From CAZYCC01 sp964645985 (lineage in GTDB: Bacteria > Bacillota > Clostridia > Oscillospirales > CAG-272): DNA of 7,592 nucleotides. Made by a program: the position numbers and the translations under genes. This document shows, one piece after another, positions 1 to 6,211 of the stretch. The stretch spans positions 1-7,592 of the forward strand of contig CAZYCC010000075.1 in the NCBI GenBank assembly GCA_964645985.1. Reading direction: 5' to 3'. Position 1 is the stretch's first letter. Each line of letters begins with the position of its first letter. The notes under the pieces are model-generated. The model did not search any database, was not told the DNA's origin, and saw only the letters and a list, made by a program, of their open reading frames with translations.

Positions 1-263
1 GGGAAAGAGCACTCCTCGGGGACCGCGAGGTGGCGGTTCCCGCCACGAAAACAGTAGGTGCGGCGCGGGGCAGTGGAAATGACCGGGAGGCAGCGAGGTT
101 ACTCGAAAACTAAATTTAGGAACGGCAGTGTAATTTCCGACAGGGGCACTTCGGGTTCCCGAAAACTATTCCCAGAACCGGCGCTTCGCCTCACGACAGC
201 GGCAGCGCCGTTTCCCCAACACCGCTCCCGAGAGGGATCCCTCACACTCTCGGCAAAGCGGGG
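1..263 (-). repeat. Dispersed 3'-end repeat, left copy (inverted relative to 6828-7145)
   Basis: Read on the minus strand, this stretch is a diverged copy of the sequence at about 6828-7145. Positions 1-90 align without gaps to the reverse complement of 7056-7145 with 79 of 90 bases identical by hand count. Similarity continues with small gaps to about 172 (partner about 6973). It resumes at about 180-263 against 6828-6912 after a stretch of roughly 60 bp that only the right copy has. It starts less than 50 bp beyond the htrA stop and reads in the same direction as htrA. Position 1 is the window edge, so the true left end is unknown. A hairpin of five C:G pairs (277-282/290-294, loop GAAATGA) lies between it and htrA, with no T-run after it. 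Confidence 0.8.
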
Positions 264-308
264 TGTCCCCGTACCTCCCCCCGAAATGAGGGGGCAAAAC
301 GCCTCGCT

Positions 309-2027
309 TTAGCCCTGCGGAGGGGTGGGGGCGGACAGGACGATCTCTATATCCACCGAGGTGATGGAATAGCTCGGGCGAAAGCGTCCGCCCTCCTCGG
401 ACAGGCGCCAGACGGTGACGGTCACCGTGTCGCCTATCGCGTGGGAGTTGAGGATTTCTGTGATGCTGCTCTGCCCCATCACGCGCGCGCCGTCGATCTC
501 CGAGACGACATCGCCCTTTTGAAAGCCGTTATCCGGGTTAACAAGCTGCGCCCCGCTCGCGTCGGTGATGTACCAGCCCTCGAGCAGCTGCTCGCCATTC
601 GCGTAGTAGTACTTTTCGATGTAGCTGTAGATGTCGGGGTCGCTCGTGCGGAAGGACTGATAGTTGTCGGCGGTCACCTCGTAGCCGCTGATGCCGATTT
701 TCGGGCGGCCGGTGATGTAGCCGTTCTCAATGAGCTCCCCCGCGATTTCCTTTACCGTGTTGACGGGGATGGCGAAGCCCAGGCCCTCGATATTCTCGCC
801 CGAGCTTTTCGCGTTGACCATGCCAATGAGCTTCCCGTCTAGGCTGAAGAGGCCCCCGCCGGAGTTGCCGGGGTTGACGGCGGCGTTCGTTTGCAGGAGG
901 TTCATCTTGACCCCGTCGATGTCGATCTCGCGCTCAAGGCAGCTGATGATGCCGTTGGTGACCGTCCCGGCAAGCTCGCCGAGCGGGTTGCCGATCGCGA
1001 TGACCGACTGCCCTAAAACGAGCGTGCTGCTGTCGCCAATCGATGCGATGGCATCGCTCTGGTCTGTCGCGCCGATGAAGACCACCGCGACATCGGTCTG
1101 CGCGTCGGTGCCGACAAGGTCAGCGGTGTACTGCGTGCCGTCCGGCAGCGTGACAGTGATCTCGCTCGCCCCCTCGACGACATGGTTGTTCGTGATAACG
1201 TAAGTGCCGCTGACCGCGCCCGCTTCGTCGGTCTGCTCGGCGAAGAGGACACCGCTTCCCGCCCCCTGCGTCACATAGTTGCCGTAGAAGGGGTTGTAGG
1301 TGGCGGCGGAGGTCGTAATGGCGACCACGGATTTGGAGCAGAAGACCGCCGCGTTCGAGACGGCGTCATCGCCCATCGCGCTGTCGGCAAAGCCCGAGCC
1401 GCCGCCGTACTGCACATCGCCCCCCTCATCCCCCGCCTGATGGCTCGGGGTCTGCGTGCTGCCGCTGTCGGTGGAATTGTCCCCGCCGCCGCCGCCCGCC
1501 GGCTCGCTTGTCACATCGTTCGGGATGCCCGGGGAGGTCGGGTCACTGCGGTCGGTGAGGAAGTAGACCGCCGCCGTCACGCCGCCCACGACGAGCAGGA
1601 AGGACAGCACGACCACCGCGACGACAAGACCGGCACTGCCCTTCTTTTGCTTCTTAGGCTTTTTCCCACCGCCGGACGGGGGCGGATTGTAGGGCGGCTG
1701 TGTTCCGTAGCTGTAGGGATTGTAGGGGTTGTACCCCCCTCCCGATCCGTACCCCCCGCCGTATGCGCTGCTGTAGGCGCTCCCGTAGGAGCCGCCGCTC
1801 CCGCCGGTGCTGCCGCCGTAGGGCGAGCCGCCGTATGTCGGCTGACTTGAGGTGCTGCCGGAGGAGTACCCTCCCGCGCCGCTCGCCGGGGTGGAATCGC
1901 CGGAGCTGACGCGGTAGCCGCTCCCCTGCCCCGCATCGGTCTGAGAAGAGGTGTCGCCGCTCTCGCCCCGCTTGTCCCCATCGCCCTCGAAGCGGTCGTC
2001 TTGCTCGAGCTCGTTTTTGTCAAACAT
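309..2027 (-). CDS. htrA: Membrane-anchored HtrA/DegP-family serine protease with PDZ domain
   Basis: This is a trypsin-like (S1C) protease that probably degrades or refolds damaged proteins outside the membrane. The 572-residue protein reads, in order: an acidic start; a Gly/Ser/Tyr-rich low-complexity stretch (about 35-120); a Lys cluster KKPKKQKK (122-129); one membrane helix (about 133-157); an acidic Gly/Ser linker; the protease domain (about 220-435); and a C-terminal PDZ-like domain (about 440-565). The catalytic triad is visible: His282 in TNNHVVEG, Asp312 in TDVAVV and Ser389 in GNSGGG. The positive cluster before the helix predicts an N-in, C-out protein. The ATG at 2027 was chosen over one at 2093 because AGGCAGG lies six bases upstream of it and the extra 22 residues look unlike protein. 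The gene stands alone and is divergent from pheS. The family call is firm; the exact paralogue (DegP, DegQ or HtrA-like) is not resolvable. Confidence 0.95.
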   Translation of the reverse strand: MFDKNELEQDDRFEGDGDKRGESGDTSSQTDAGQGSGYRVSSGDSTPASGAGGYSSGSTSSQPTYGGSPYGGSTGGSGGSYGSAYSSAYGGGYGSGGGYNPYNPYSYGTQPPYNPPPSGGGKKPKKQKKGSAGLVVAVVVLSFLLVVGGVTAAVYFLTDRSDPTSPGIPNDVTSEPAGGGGGDNSTDSGSTQTPSHQAGDEGGDVQYGGGSGFADSAMGDDAVSNAAVFCSKSVVAITTSAATYNPFYGNYVTQGAGSGVLFAEQTDEAGAVSGTYVITNNHVVEGASEITVTLPDGTQYTADLVGTDAQTDVAVVFIGATDQSDAIASIGDSSTLVLGQSVIAIGNPLGELAGTVTNGIISCLEREIDIDGVKMNLLQTNAAVNPGNSGGGLFSLDGKLIGMVNAKSSGENIEGLGFAIPVNTVKEIAGELIENGYITGRPKIGISGYEVTADNYQSFRTSDPDIYSYIEKYYYANGEQLLEGWYITDASGAQLVNPDNGFQKGDVVSEIDGARVMGQSSITEILNSHAIGDTVTVTVWRLSEEGGRFRPSYSITSVDIEIVLSAPTPPQG

Positions 2028-2033
2028 ACTATG

Positions 2034-2040
2034 CCTGCCT
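2034..2040 (-). promoter_or_regulatory. Ribosome binding site for htrA
   Basis: On the minus strand AGGCAGG stands six bases before the ATG at 2027, the usual Shine-Dalgarno distance. It decides the start, because the longer reading from 2093 would place this site inside the coding sequence. Confidence 0.6.
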
Positions 2041-2063
2041 TTCTCACGAAAGATGTGAAAGAG

Positions 2064-2093
2064 ATATGAGTGCGGGTCTGCCGCGCGGCGCAA
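2064..2093 (-). promoter_or_regulatory. Weak candidate proximal promoter for htrA
   Basis: On the minus strand TTGCGC (2093-2088) is followed after 18 bases by TCATAT (2069-2064). Transcription would start near 2057 and give a leader of about 30 nt. Both hexamers are poor matches to the sigma-70 consensus, so this is only the best proximal candidate. The far stronger minus-strand promoter is about 1.1 kb upstream at 3118-3146. Confidence 0.2.
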
Positions 2094-2502
2094 ACCGGCG
2101 CGGGAGCGTGCCGGGCGAGCGCCTCATCAACCGAATCGGGTCGCGCGCGGGTTCGTTACTTGCTCGGCACAAGCCGGCAAGCGATCGGATTGTACGCGGG
2201 GAGTTGCCCCGTGGGTTCGTTCTTCACTTGGCGGTAACACCTCGTGCGCGCGCGATAGCTTCGGGAGAGGGTAGGGAAGCCCCGGCGTCTCGCGGAAAGT
2301 GGTTACCTCGCGCGCGGGGGATCGCCGCGGCCCGTTCGGTTGCCGGGAGAATTTTACCCGGCGGGGATATGGTCGGGGGCGCCGCCGGGCGCACCCGCAC
2401 CCGTCGGAGCCGCGCCGTCGTGCGAAGCTCTCGTTTCGCTTACCGGTTACAGTCTATGCGCCGAATGTGAAAACTGTTTGAAGAAAGAAGGAAAATCGCG
2501 GG

Positions 2503-2522
2503 AAAACTCGCTGAAAAGCGAG
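2503..2522 (-). terminator. Terminator-like hairpin on the minus strand
   Basis: Read on the minus strand, CTCGCT-TTTC-AGCGAG (2522-2507) is a perfect six-pair stem with a four-base loop, followed at once by TTTT (2506-2503). Flanking CGCGGG and CCCGCG can add an outer stem. A second TTTT lies about ten bases further on. The U-tract is short, so termination may be partial. It lies downstream of the minus-strand promoter at 3118-3146 and about 480 bp before htrA. Confidence 0.4.
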
Positions 2523-2571
2523 CCCGCGCCCGGGAGGGGGAACGCCGCCGAATCGCGCTTTTTCCCCGGGG

Positions 2572-2890
2572 TTGGGCTATTGCGCGCGGGCACGAGAGAG
2601 CGAAGCGCGGCGATTTTTTGCCGCGAGGCGGGTCTTGCGGTAGCGGGCTATTTCGCGTGCGTACGAGTAGCACGAGGACAAGCCGACCGCCCCGGTCGCA
2701 CCCTTCTCATCATCGGCGCAATCGGTCTATCGCGCGGGAATGAGCGCGAAACCTCCGGTATCGCGGGAATCTTTGCGGAAGTCCCTTTTGATCGGACTAC
2801 CGCGCGGGCACGAGCGTGAGGCTCCCGCACCGTCTGCGCGCTAAACAATGCCTGCTTGGTCGGGCTACCGCGCGCGCGACCGTAAGGCGC
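2572..2890. repeat. Degenerate tandem array of about 70-bp units
   Basis: Five related cores of about 13-30 bp recur at 2574, 2645, 2724, 2794 and 2862, which are spacings of 71, 79, 70 and 68 bp. On the plus strand the core is approximately CGGnCTAyCGCGCGGGCACG followed by AGCGTGAGG. The third and fourth copies are closest (ATCGGTCTATCGCGCGGG and ATCGGACTACCGCGCGGG). The fifth keeps TCGGGCTACCGCGCG but then diverges. The sequence between cores is poorly conserved. The biased GC content raises chance similarity, so the regular spacing is the main support. Confidence 0.5.
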
Positions 2891-2902
2891 GCGAGCGCGC
2901 GA

Positions 2903-3217
2903 GGCGCAAGTTTGCGCCGGAAGTTTCACCGAGGCGAGGTGAAAACCCGGGAAGGTTCGGGGGAGCGGGAGAAACCCGTGCGCGGGAAAGATCGCGCGGA
3001 ACCCCTCGGTCGTTCTTGCGCGCGCTCGCCCTCTCCGCGAGGCGCTCCTCGCGGGTCGTTTTGCGGGAAACATCCCGCGCGGCGGGCGCGGCGGAAAAGA
3101 CGGGGTGAACTTAAAATATTTTACCGCCGCGCGGGCAATTTGTCAAGGGGGAGCGGCGGCGCGGGTGCGCTGTGGGAGGGTGAGCGCGGGCGGGAGTGTC
3201 GCGGGCGAAAACCCGCG
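2903..3217. repeat. Chain of perfect hairpins
   Basis: These perfect inverted repeats follow each other: GGCGCAA/TTGCGCC (2903-2918); TTTCACC/GGTGAAA (2924-2944, loop of 7); CCGCGAGG/CCTCGCGG (3035-3054, loop of 4); GCGGGA/TCCCGC (3063-3078, loop of 4); and CGCGGG/CCCGCG (3200-3217, loop of 6). None is followed by a T-run on the plus strand. The first four fall inside the proposed minus-strand RNA. Short GC-only stems arise easily here, but the mixed-sequence stems at 2903-2918 and 2924-2944 are less easily explained by base composition. Confidence 0.55.
3118..3146 (-). promoter_or_regulatory. Near-consensus sigma-70 promoter on the minus strand
   Basis: On the minus strand a perfect TTGACA (3146-3141) is followed after exactly 17 bases by TAAAAT (3123-3118). 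The -10 box is part of a 12-bp AT-only palindrome (3112-3123) that stands out in GC-rich surroundings. The expected start is near 3111. It points away from pheS into the gene-free region, so it serves either a non-coding RNA or a very long htrA leader. Confidence 0.65.
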
Positions 3218-3232
3218 CGATTTACGTGAGGG

Positions 3233-3337
3233 GTGGATAGTGGATAGTGGGCAGTGGATAGTGGGTAGTAGATAGTGAAAAGTGGTTAGTGAATAGTGGA
3301 TAGTGGACAGTGAAAAGTGATTAGTGGGTAGTAATTG
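3233..3337. repeat. Array of fifteen 7-bp tandem repeats (consensus GTGGATA)
   Basis: Fifteen consecutive units of exactly seven bases start with GT; the consensus is GTGGATA. Variants include GTGGGTA, GTGAAAA, GTGATTA, GTAGATA and GTGGACA. Unit GTGAAAA occurs at 3275 and 3310, five units apart, and each time is followed by a GTGnTTA unit, which hints at a 35-bp higher-order duplication. The array is AT-richer than its surroundings. Open frames through it on the minus strand give an Ile/His/Tyr/Ser/Leu/Thr repeat that is a by-product of the DNA repeat. Heptamer arrays of this style are known from several bacterial phyla, and their role is unclear. Confidence 0.9.
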
Positions 3338-3388
3338 GTGGGGGAGGAAATCCCGCGCGAAACGCTCTGCTCGGCGGTGGTGCGCCCC

Positions 3389-3417
3389 TTGCAAATCGGC
3401 GGGGGGTGTGGTATACT
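3389..3417 (+). promoter_or_regulatory. Strong candidate promoter for pheS (extended -10)
   Basis: TTGCAA (3389-3394) is followed after exactly 17 bases by TATACT (3412-3417), with TG one base before the -10 box (3409-3410), an extended -10. The start would be near 3424, leaving a leader of about 315 nt before the pheS ATG. No other plus-strand promoter of this quality was seen closer to pheS. Confidence 0.6.
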
Positions 3418-3544
3418 GCATTTTGCGGGAAATCGCAAGATAGGCGCGCGCCGGCGCGGGGGAGAGACTCCGCGCGGGGCCTTGGAAAGCCGTGCGCCTC
3501 GGTTTAGCCCCGGCTTTACCGCCCCGGCTTGCCTCTTCGATTTT

Positions 3545-3570
3545 CCACACCGGTTTACCACACCGGTCTA
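3545..3570 (+). repeat. Two 13-bp tandem repeats in the pheS leader
   Basis: CCACACCGGTTTA (3545-3557) is followed directly by CCACACCGGTCTA (3558-3570), differing in one base. Each contains the palindrome ACCGGT. The two could form a pair of protein-binding sites or a simple duplication. The position inside the presumed pheS leader is the only functional hint. Confidence 0.6.
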
Positions 3571-3692
3571 TAAAAACAGGGGCGCGCGAAGCCTCCCCCG
3601 ACGAGACAAACCCGCGCACTCACCAGCGGATCGCAAGCGCAATTGCGCGAGGACGCGCGCGGGGGTCGCGATGACATTTTTACAATATTGAT

Positions 3693-3729
3693 TGCCCCGC
3701 GCGGGAGGGGCAGCTATCTTTTTTCTTTT
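3693..3729 (+). terminator. Attenuator-like hairpin and T-tract just before pheS
   Basis: TGCCCC (3693-3698) can pair with GGGGCA (3707-3712) across an eight-base loop. It is followed, after six bases, by TTTTTTCTTTT (3719-3729), only 11 bases before the pheS start. The gap between stem and T-tract is longer than in a classical terminator. Attenuation is common in front of Clostridia aminoacyl-tRNA synthetase genes, but no T-box sequence was found in this leader. An upstream AAAGCCG (3486-3492) can pair with CGGCTTT (3511-3517) or partly with CCGGCTT (3524-3530), so alternative folds are possible. Confidence 0.3.
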
Positions 3730-3740
3730 GGAATAACGCT

Positions 3741-4793
3741 ATGGCTACGACAAACGAAAACGCGGGGGGAGCCGCAGAGCTGCGCGAGCGGCTCCGGAGC
3801 ATTCGCGGGCAGGCGCTCGAGGAAATCGCTGGCGACGCGCCGCTCGAGGAGCTGCGCGTGCGCTACCTTGGCAAGAAGGGCGCGCTGACCGCCGTTTTGC
3901 GCGGGATGGGGGCGCTCTCGCCGCAGGAGCGCCCGGAGATCGGCGCGCTCGCCAACAGCCTTCGCGCGGAAATTGAGGAGGCGATCGCCGCGAAGGCGAG
4001 GGCGCTCGCCGCCGGGGCGCGCGACGCGCGGCTCGCCGCGGAGCGCCTCGATGTCACGGCGCCCGGGGTCGCCCCGGCAATAGGCGCGCGGCACCCGCTC
4101 TCGCAGGTCGAGGGGGAGCTGCGGGAGATCTTCTGCTCGATGGGTTTCACCGTTGCGGAGGGGCCGGAGGTCGAAACCGACTACTACAATTTTCAGGCGC
4201 TCAATATCCCGCCCGACCATCCCGCGCGCGACACACAGGACACCTTCTACATCGACGACAGCATTCTCCTGCGCTCGCAGACCTCAGGTATGCAGGTGCG
4301 CGTGATGGAGAAGACAAAGCCGCCGATTCGAATTATCTCTCCCGGGCGGGTCTACCGCTCGGACGCGGTCGACGCGACGCACTCTCCGGTCTTTCACCAG
4401 ATGGAGGGGCTGGTCGTCGACCGGGGCGTGACGATGGGCGATCTTGTCGGGACGATGGAGGTGTTCGCGCGGCGGCTCTTCGGGGATTCGACACGCCTGC
4501 GCCTGCGCCCGCACCACTTCCCCTTCACCGAACCCTCCTGCGAGGTTGACGTCTCCTGCTTTGCCTGCGGGGGCAAGGGCTGCCGCATCTGCAAGGGCGA
4601 GGGGTGGATAGAAATTCTCGGCGCGGGGATGGTGCACCCCGCCGTCCTGCGCGGCTGCGATATTGATCCGGAGGTGTACTCGGGCTTCGCCTTCGGCCTC
4701 GGTATCGAGCGCATCGCCATGCGCAAGTGGAATATCGACGATATGCGCCTGCTCTACGAGAACGACACGCGCTTTCTCTCGCAGTTCGCGTGA
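3741..4793 (+). CDS. pheS: Phenylalanine--tRNA ligase alpha subunit
   Basis: This is the catalytic subunit of the (alpha-beta)2 enzyme that charges tRNA-Phe in the cytoplasm. At 350 residues it has the usual length. It has an N-terminal helical coiled-coil tRNA-binding arm (about 10-95), then the class II core from GARHPL (115-120). It shows the motif 2 region with RVYRSDAVDATHSPVFHQMEG (start 203, FHQ 218-220), the FTEPSCEVDV substrate-pocket segment (262-271) and motif 3 GFAFGLGIERIAM (325-337). A CxxC-x4-CxxC cluster (Cys273, 276, 281, 284) fits the form usual in Firmicutes. The start ATG gives the expected N-terminus, but the ribosome site is weak (GGA eight bases upstream). pheT, which normally follows, is absent: the next gene is yitT. 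Regulation may act through the 315-nt leader. Confidence 0.98.
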   Translation: MATTNENAGGAAELRERLRSIRGQALEEIAGDAPLEELRVRYLGKKGALTAVLRGMGALSPQERPEIGALANSLRAEIEEAIAAKARALAAGARDARLAAERLDVTAPGVAPAIGARHPLSQVEGELREIFCSMGFTVAEGPEVETDYYNFQALNIPPDHPARDTQDTFYIDDSILLRSQTSGMQVRVMEKTKPPIRIISPGRVYRSDAVDATHSPVFHQMEGLVVDRGVTMGDLVGTMEVFARRLFGDSTRLRLRPHHFPFTEPSCEVDVSCFACGGKGCRICKGEGWIEILGAGMVHPAVLRGCDIDPEVYSGFAFGLGIERIAMRKWNIDDMRLLYENDTRFLSQFA

Positions 4794-5003
4794 GGAGCGC
4801 GCGCTCGTGGGCGGCGCAGCGGCGGGTTTGGTTTTTTGTACAGATGACTTTTTGACGCGAGAGGGAACAGCGGCGTTTCCCGCGAAACGCTTTGGCGGGG
4901 GCTTAGCGGTGCAGCGGGATTATTCGGGGTAGAGCTGCGTGCGGCGCCGGTTTTCGCGATGGGTGCGCGGGGGCGCGGCGCGGGCGAACGACAGATTTGC
5001 GCA

Positions 5004-5009
5004 GGGAGG
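5004..5009 (+). promoter_or_regulatory. Ribosome binding site deciding the yitT start
   Basis: GGGAGG stands seven bases before the ATG at 5017. An in-frame ATG at 4939 has no comparable site and would add 26 Arg/Gly-rich residues, so 5017 is preferred. The 220-bp gap from pheS to here has no clear promoter and no convincing terminator: the palindrome GAGCGCGCGCTC directly at the pheS stop lacks an adjacent T-run. Confidence 0.75.
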
Positions 5010-5016
5010 CGAGAAA

Positions 5017-6153
5017 ATGCGCGCGGACAAAGAGGACGATGACCGGCGGCGCGGGAGCGCGGAGGGGAGGGGCGAGGAGAGTTCCCCTGCGGCGCTCGCC
5101 ATCGAGGCGGAGAACCTCGCGGGGGGCGGGCACCCCGCCGAGGGCGGGAACTCCGCTGAGGGCGGAGTAGAATCGCGCGGGGACCGGGCGCGCGGCGCGG
5201 GAGGAGCGAGCGAAATACCCCGCGGGGGGGCGGCGAGCGCGGCGAGCGGCGGCGCGGGGAGGGTTTTGCTGCGGGTGCTGAAGGAATACAGCATTCTCAC
5301 TTTGGGGCTGCTGATCACCGCGGTAGGCATCTTCTTTTTTAAGTTTCCCAACAACTTTTGCACCGGTGGAGTGGCGGGGATTTCGGTGATCCTCACCTCG
5401 CTCTTCCCGAACTTCTCTCCGACGCTGTATATGACGGCGCTCAACCTGCTGCTCATTCTTGTCGGGTTTATCTTTCTCGGGCGCGACTTCGGCGTGAAGA
5501 CGCTCTACGGCTCGCTCGTTCTGACGGGTCTGCTTGACCTCTTCGACGCGCTCGTGCCGGCGCGGGTCTTCGCCGTCGAGGTCGTGCGCGGCGAGCAAAC
5601 GCTCCACACGCTGACCGGGGACGCGGGGCTGGAGCTGCTCTGGGCGGTGGCGCTGCCCGCCATCGGCTCCGCCATTCTCTTCTACAACCACGGCAGCACC
5701 GGCGGCACCGACATTCTCGCGATGATCCTGCGCAAGCACACGCCGCTTGACAGCGGGAAGGCCCTGCTCTGCACCGACGCCACCATCGTCATCGTCTCCT
5801 TCTTCCTCTTTGACCCGACGACAGGTCTTTCCTCTCTTATGGGAATGCTGCTCAAGAGCGTCGTCGTCGATAACCTCATCGACGGACTCGGGCAGAGCAA
5901 GAAGTTTATGATAGTCACCTCCAAGCGCGAGGTCGTCGAGAGCTTCATTACAGACGAGCTGCACCGCTCGGCGACCGTTTGGGAGTGCGAGGGCGCGTAC
6001 AGCGGCGATCGCAAGTTCGCCTTCATCTCGGTGATGAACCGCGTGCAGTCTCTGCGAATGCGCAACTATCTGCGCGAGGTCGACCCGCAGGCGTTTGTCA
6101 TCGTCACCAATTCGAGCGACATCATCGGAAAAGGTTTCCACGCAAGCGACTGA
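5017..6153 (+). CDS. YitT family membrane protein (DUF161 plus DUF2179) with long N-terminal tail
   Basis: This is an integral membrane protein of the YitT/YpjC/YqfU family, whose biochemical role is not established. The 378 residues have three parts. Residues 1-80 are a hydrophilic tail rich in Gly, Ala, Glu and Arg, with AEGG repeated at 41-50. About 90-290 is the membrane part, with helices near 92-108, 117-131, 135-154, 162-180, 205-223 and 250-265, including the family motifs GGVAGIS (117-123) and GSTGGTDILA (226-235). About 290-375 is a soluble C-terminal DUF2179 domain (KKFMIVTSK to NSSDIIGKGF). Usual family members are around 280-300 residues, so the tail is an addition. The DUF6273 gene follows 58 bp later on the same strand and may share its transcript. 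Confidence 0.92.
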   Translation: MRADKEDDDRRRGSAEGRGEESSPAALAIEAENLAGGGHPAEGGNSAEGGVESRGDRARGAGGASEIPRGGAASAASGGAGRVLLRVLKEYSILTLGLLITAVGIFFFKFPNNFCTGGVAGISVILTSLFPNFSPTLYMTALNLLLILVGFIFLGRDFGVKTLYGSLVLTGLLDLFDALVPARVFAVEVVRGEQTLHTLTGDAGLELLWAVALPAIGSAILFYNHGSTGGTDILAMILRKHTPLDSGKALLCTDATIVIVSFFLFDPTTGLSSLMGMLLKSVVVDNLIDGLGQSKKFMIVTSKREVVESFITDELHRSATVWECEGAYSGDRKFAFISVMNRVQSLRMRNYLREVDPQAFVIVTNSSDIIGKGFHASD

Positions 6154-6211
6154 GGCGGGGGCGCGGGGCGAAGGGTGAATAGCGGTTTGATTTTCTATCG
6201 GGGAGAGCGAA

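Larger units (their letters stand above)
2503..3111 (-). ncRNA. Putative minus-strand non-coding RNA of about 610 nt
   Basis: The limits are inferred, not observed. The 5' end comes from the promoter at 3118-3146 (expected start near 3111, an A). The 3' end comes from the hairpin plus U-tract at 2522-2503. Between them there is no credible protein. Instead there are several perfect hairpins (3078-3063, 3054-3035, 2944-2924, 2918-2903) and five degenerate copies of a core repeat spaced 68-79 bp. It does not match an RNA family I recognise. If the hairpin does not stop transcription, the same RNA would run on as a leader of about 1.08 kb for htrA. Confidence 0.3.
2094..3740. other. 1.65-kb gene-free intergenic region rich in repeats and hairpins
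   Basis: No convincing gene lies between the divergent htrA and pheS. The open frames here are long only because the region is GC-rich. Their translations are Arg/Ala/Pro/Gly-rich, lack domains and mostly lack good ribosome sites. No tRNA or rRNA pattern was seen. The part from 2094 to 2500 holds a bulged hairpin at 2159-2181 (CTTGC/GCAAG over CGGC/GCCG, loop ACAA) and two similar stretches ending in GGGTTCGTT (about 2149 and 2213). The rest holds the elements listed separately: terminator-like hairpin, 70-bp array, hairpin chain, two strong promoters, heptamer array and pheS leader. Such a long gap is unusual for a bacterial genome. Confidence 0.75.

Noticed and set aside
277..294. Intrinsic terminator for htrA
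   Set aside because: The stem of five C:G pairs is present, but no T-run follows it on the minus strand.
58..312. Plus-strand open frame of 84 codons
   Set aside because: It lies inside the left repeat, its translation has no protein-like pattern, and the matching part of the right copy is not open in the same way.
2066..3229. Several overlapping open frames of 60-159 codons on both strands of the htrA-pheS gap
   Set aside because: Translations are Arg/Ala/Pro/Gly-rich without domains and reflect the rarity of stop codons in GC-rich DNA. The frame from 2648 to 3073 on the minus strand overlaps the proposed RNA but is equally unlike protein.
3374..3388. GGCGGTGGTGCGCC as a T-box core
   Set aside because: It lacks the ACC part of the conserved GGTGGNACCGCG sequence and lies upstream of the best pheS promoter rather than next to an antiterminator.
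3143..3619. Minus-strand frame encoding a repetitive Ser/Leu/Thr/Ile/His/Tyr peptide
   Set aside because: The peptide is a direct by-product of the 7-bp DNA repeat at 3233-3337, and its flanks are not protein-like.
4797..4836. Intrinsic terminator after pheS
   Set aside because: The palindrome GAGCGCGCGCTC has no loop of its own, and the nearest T-run (about 4830-4836) is more than 20 bases away without a clear stem joining them.
4852..4857. TTGACG as the -35 box of a yitT promoter
   Set aside because: No acceptable -10 hexamer lies 16-18 bases downstream.
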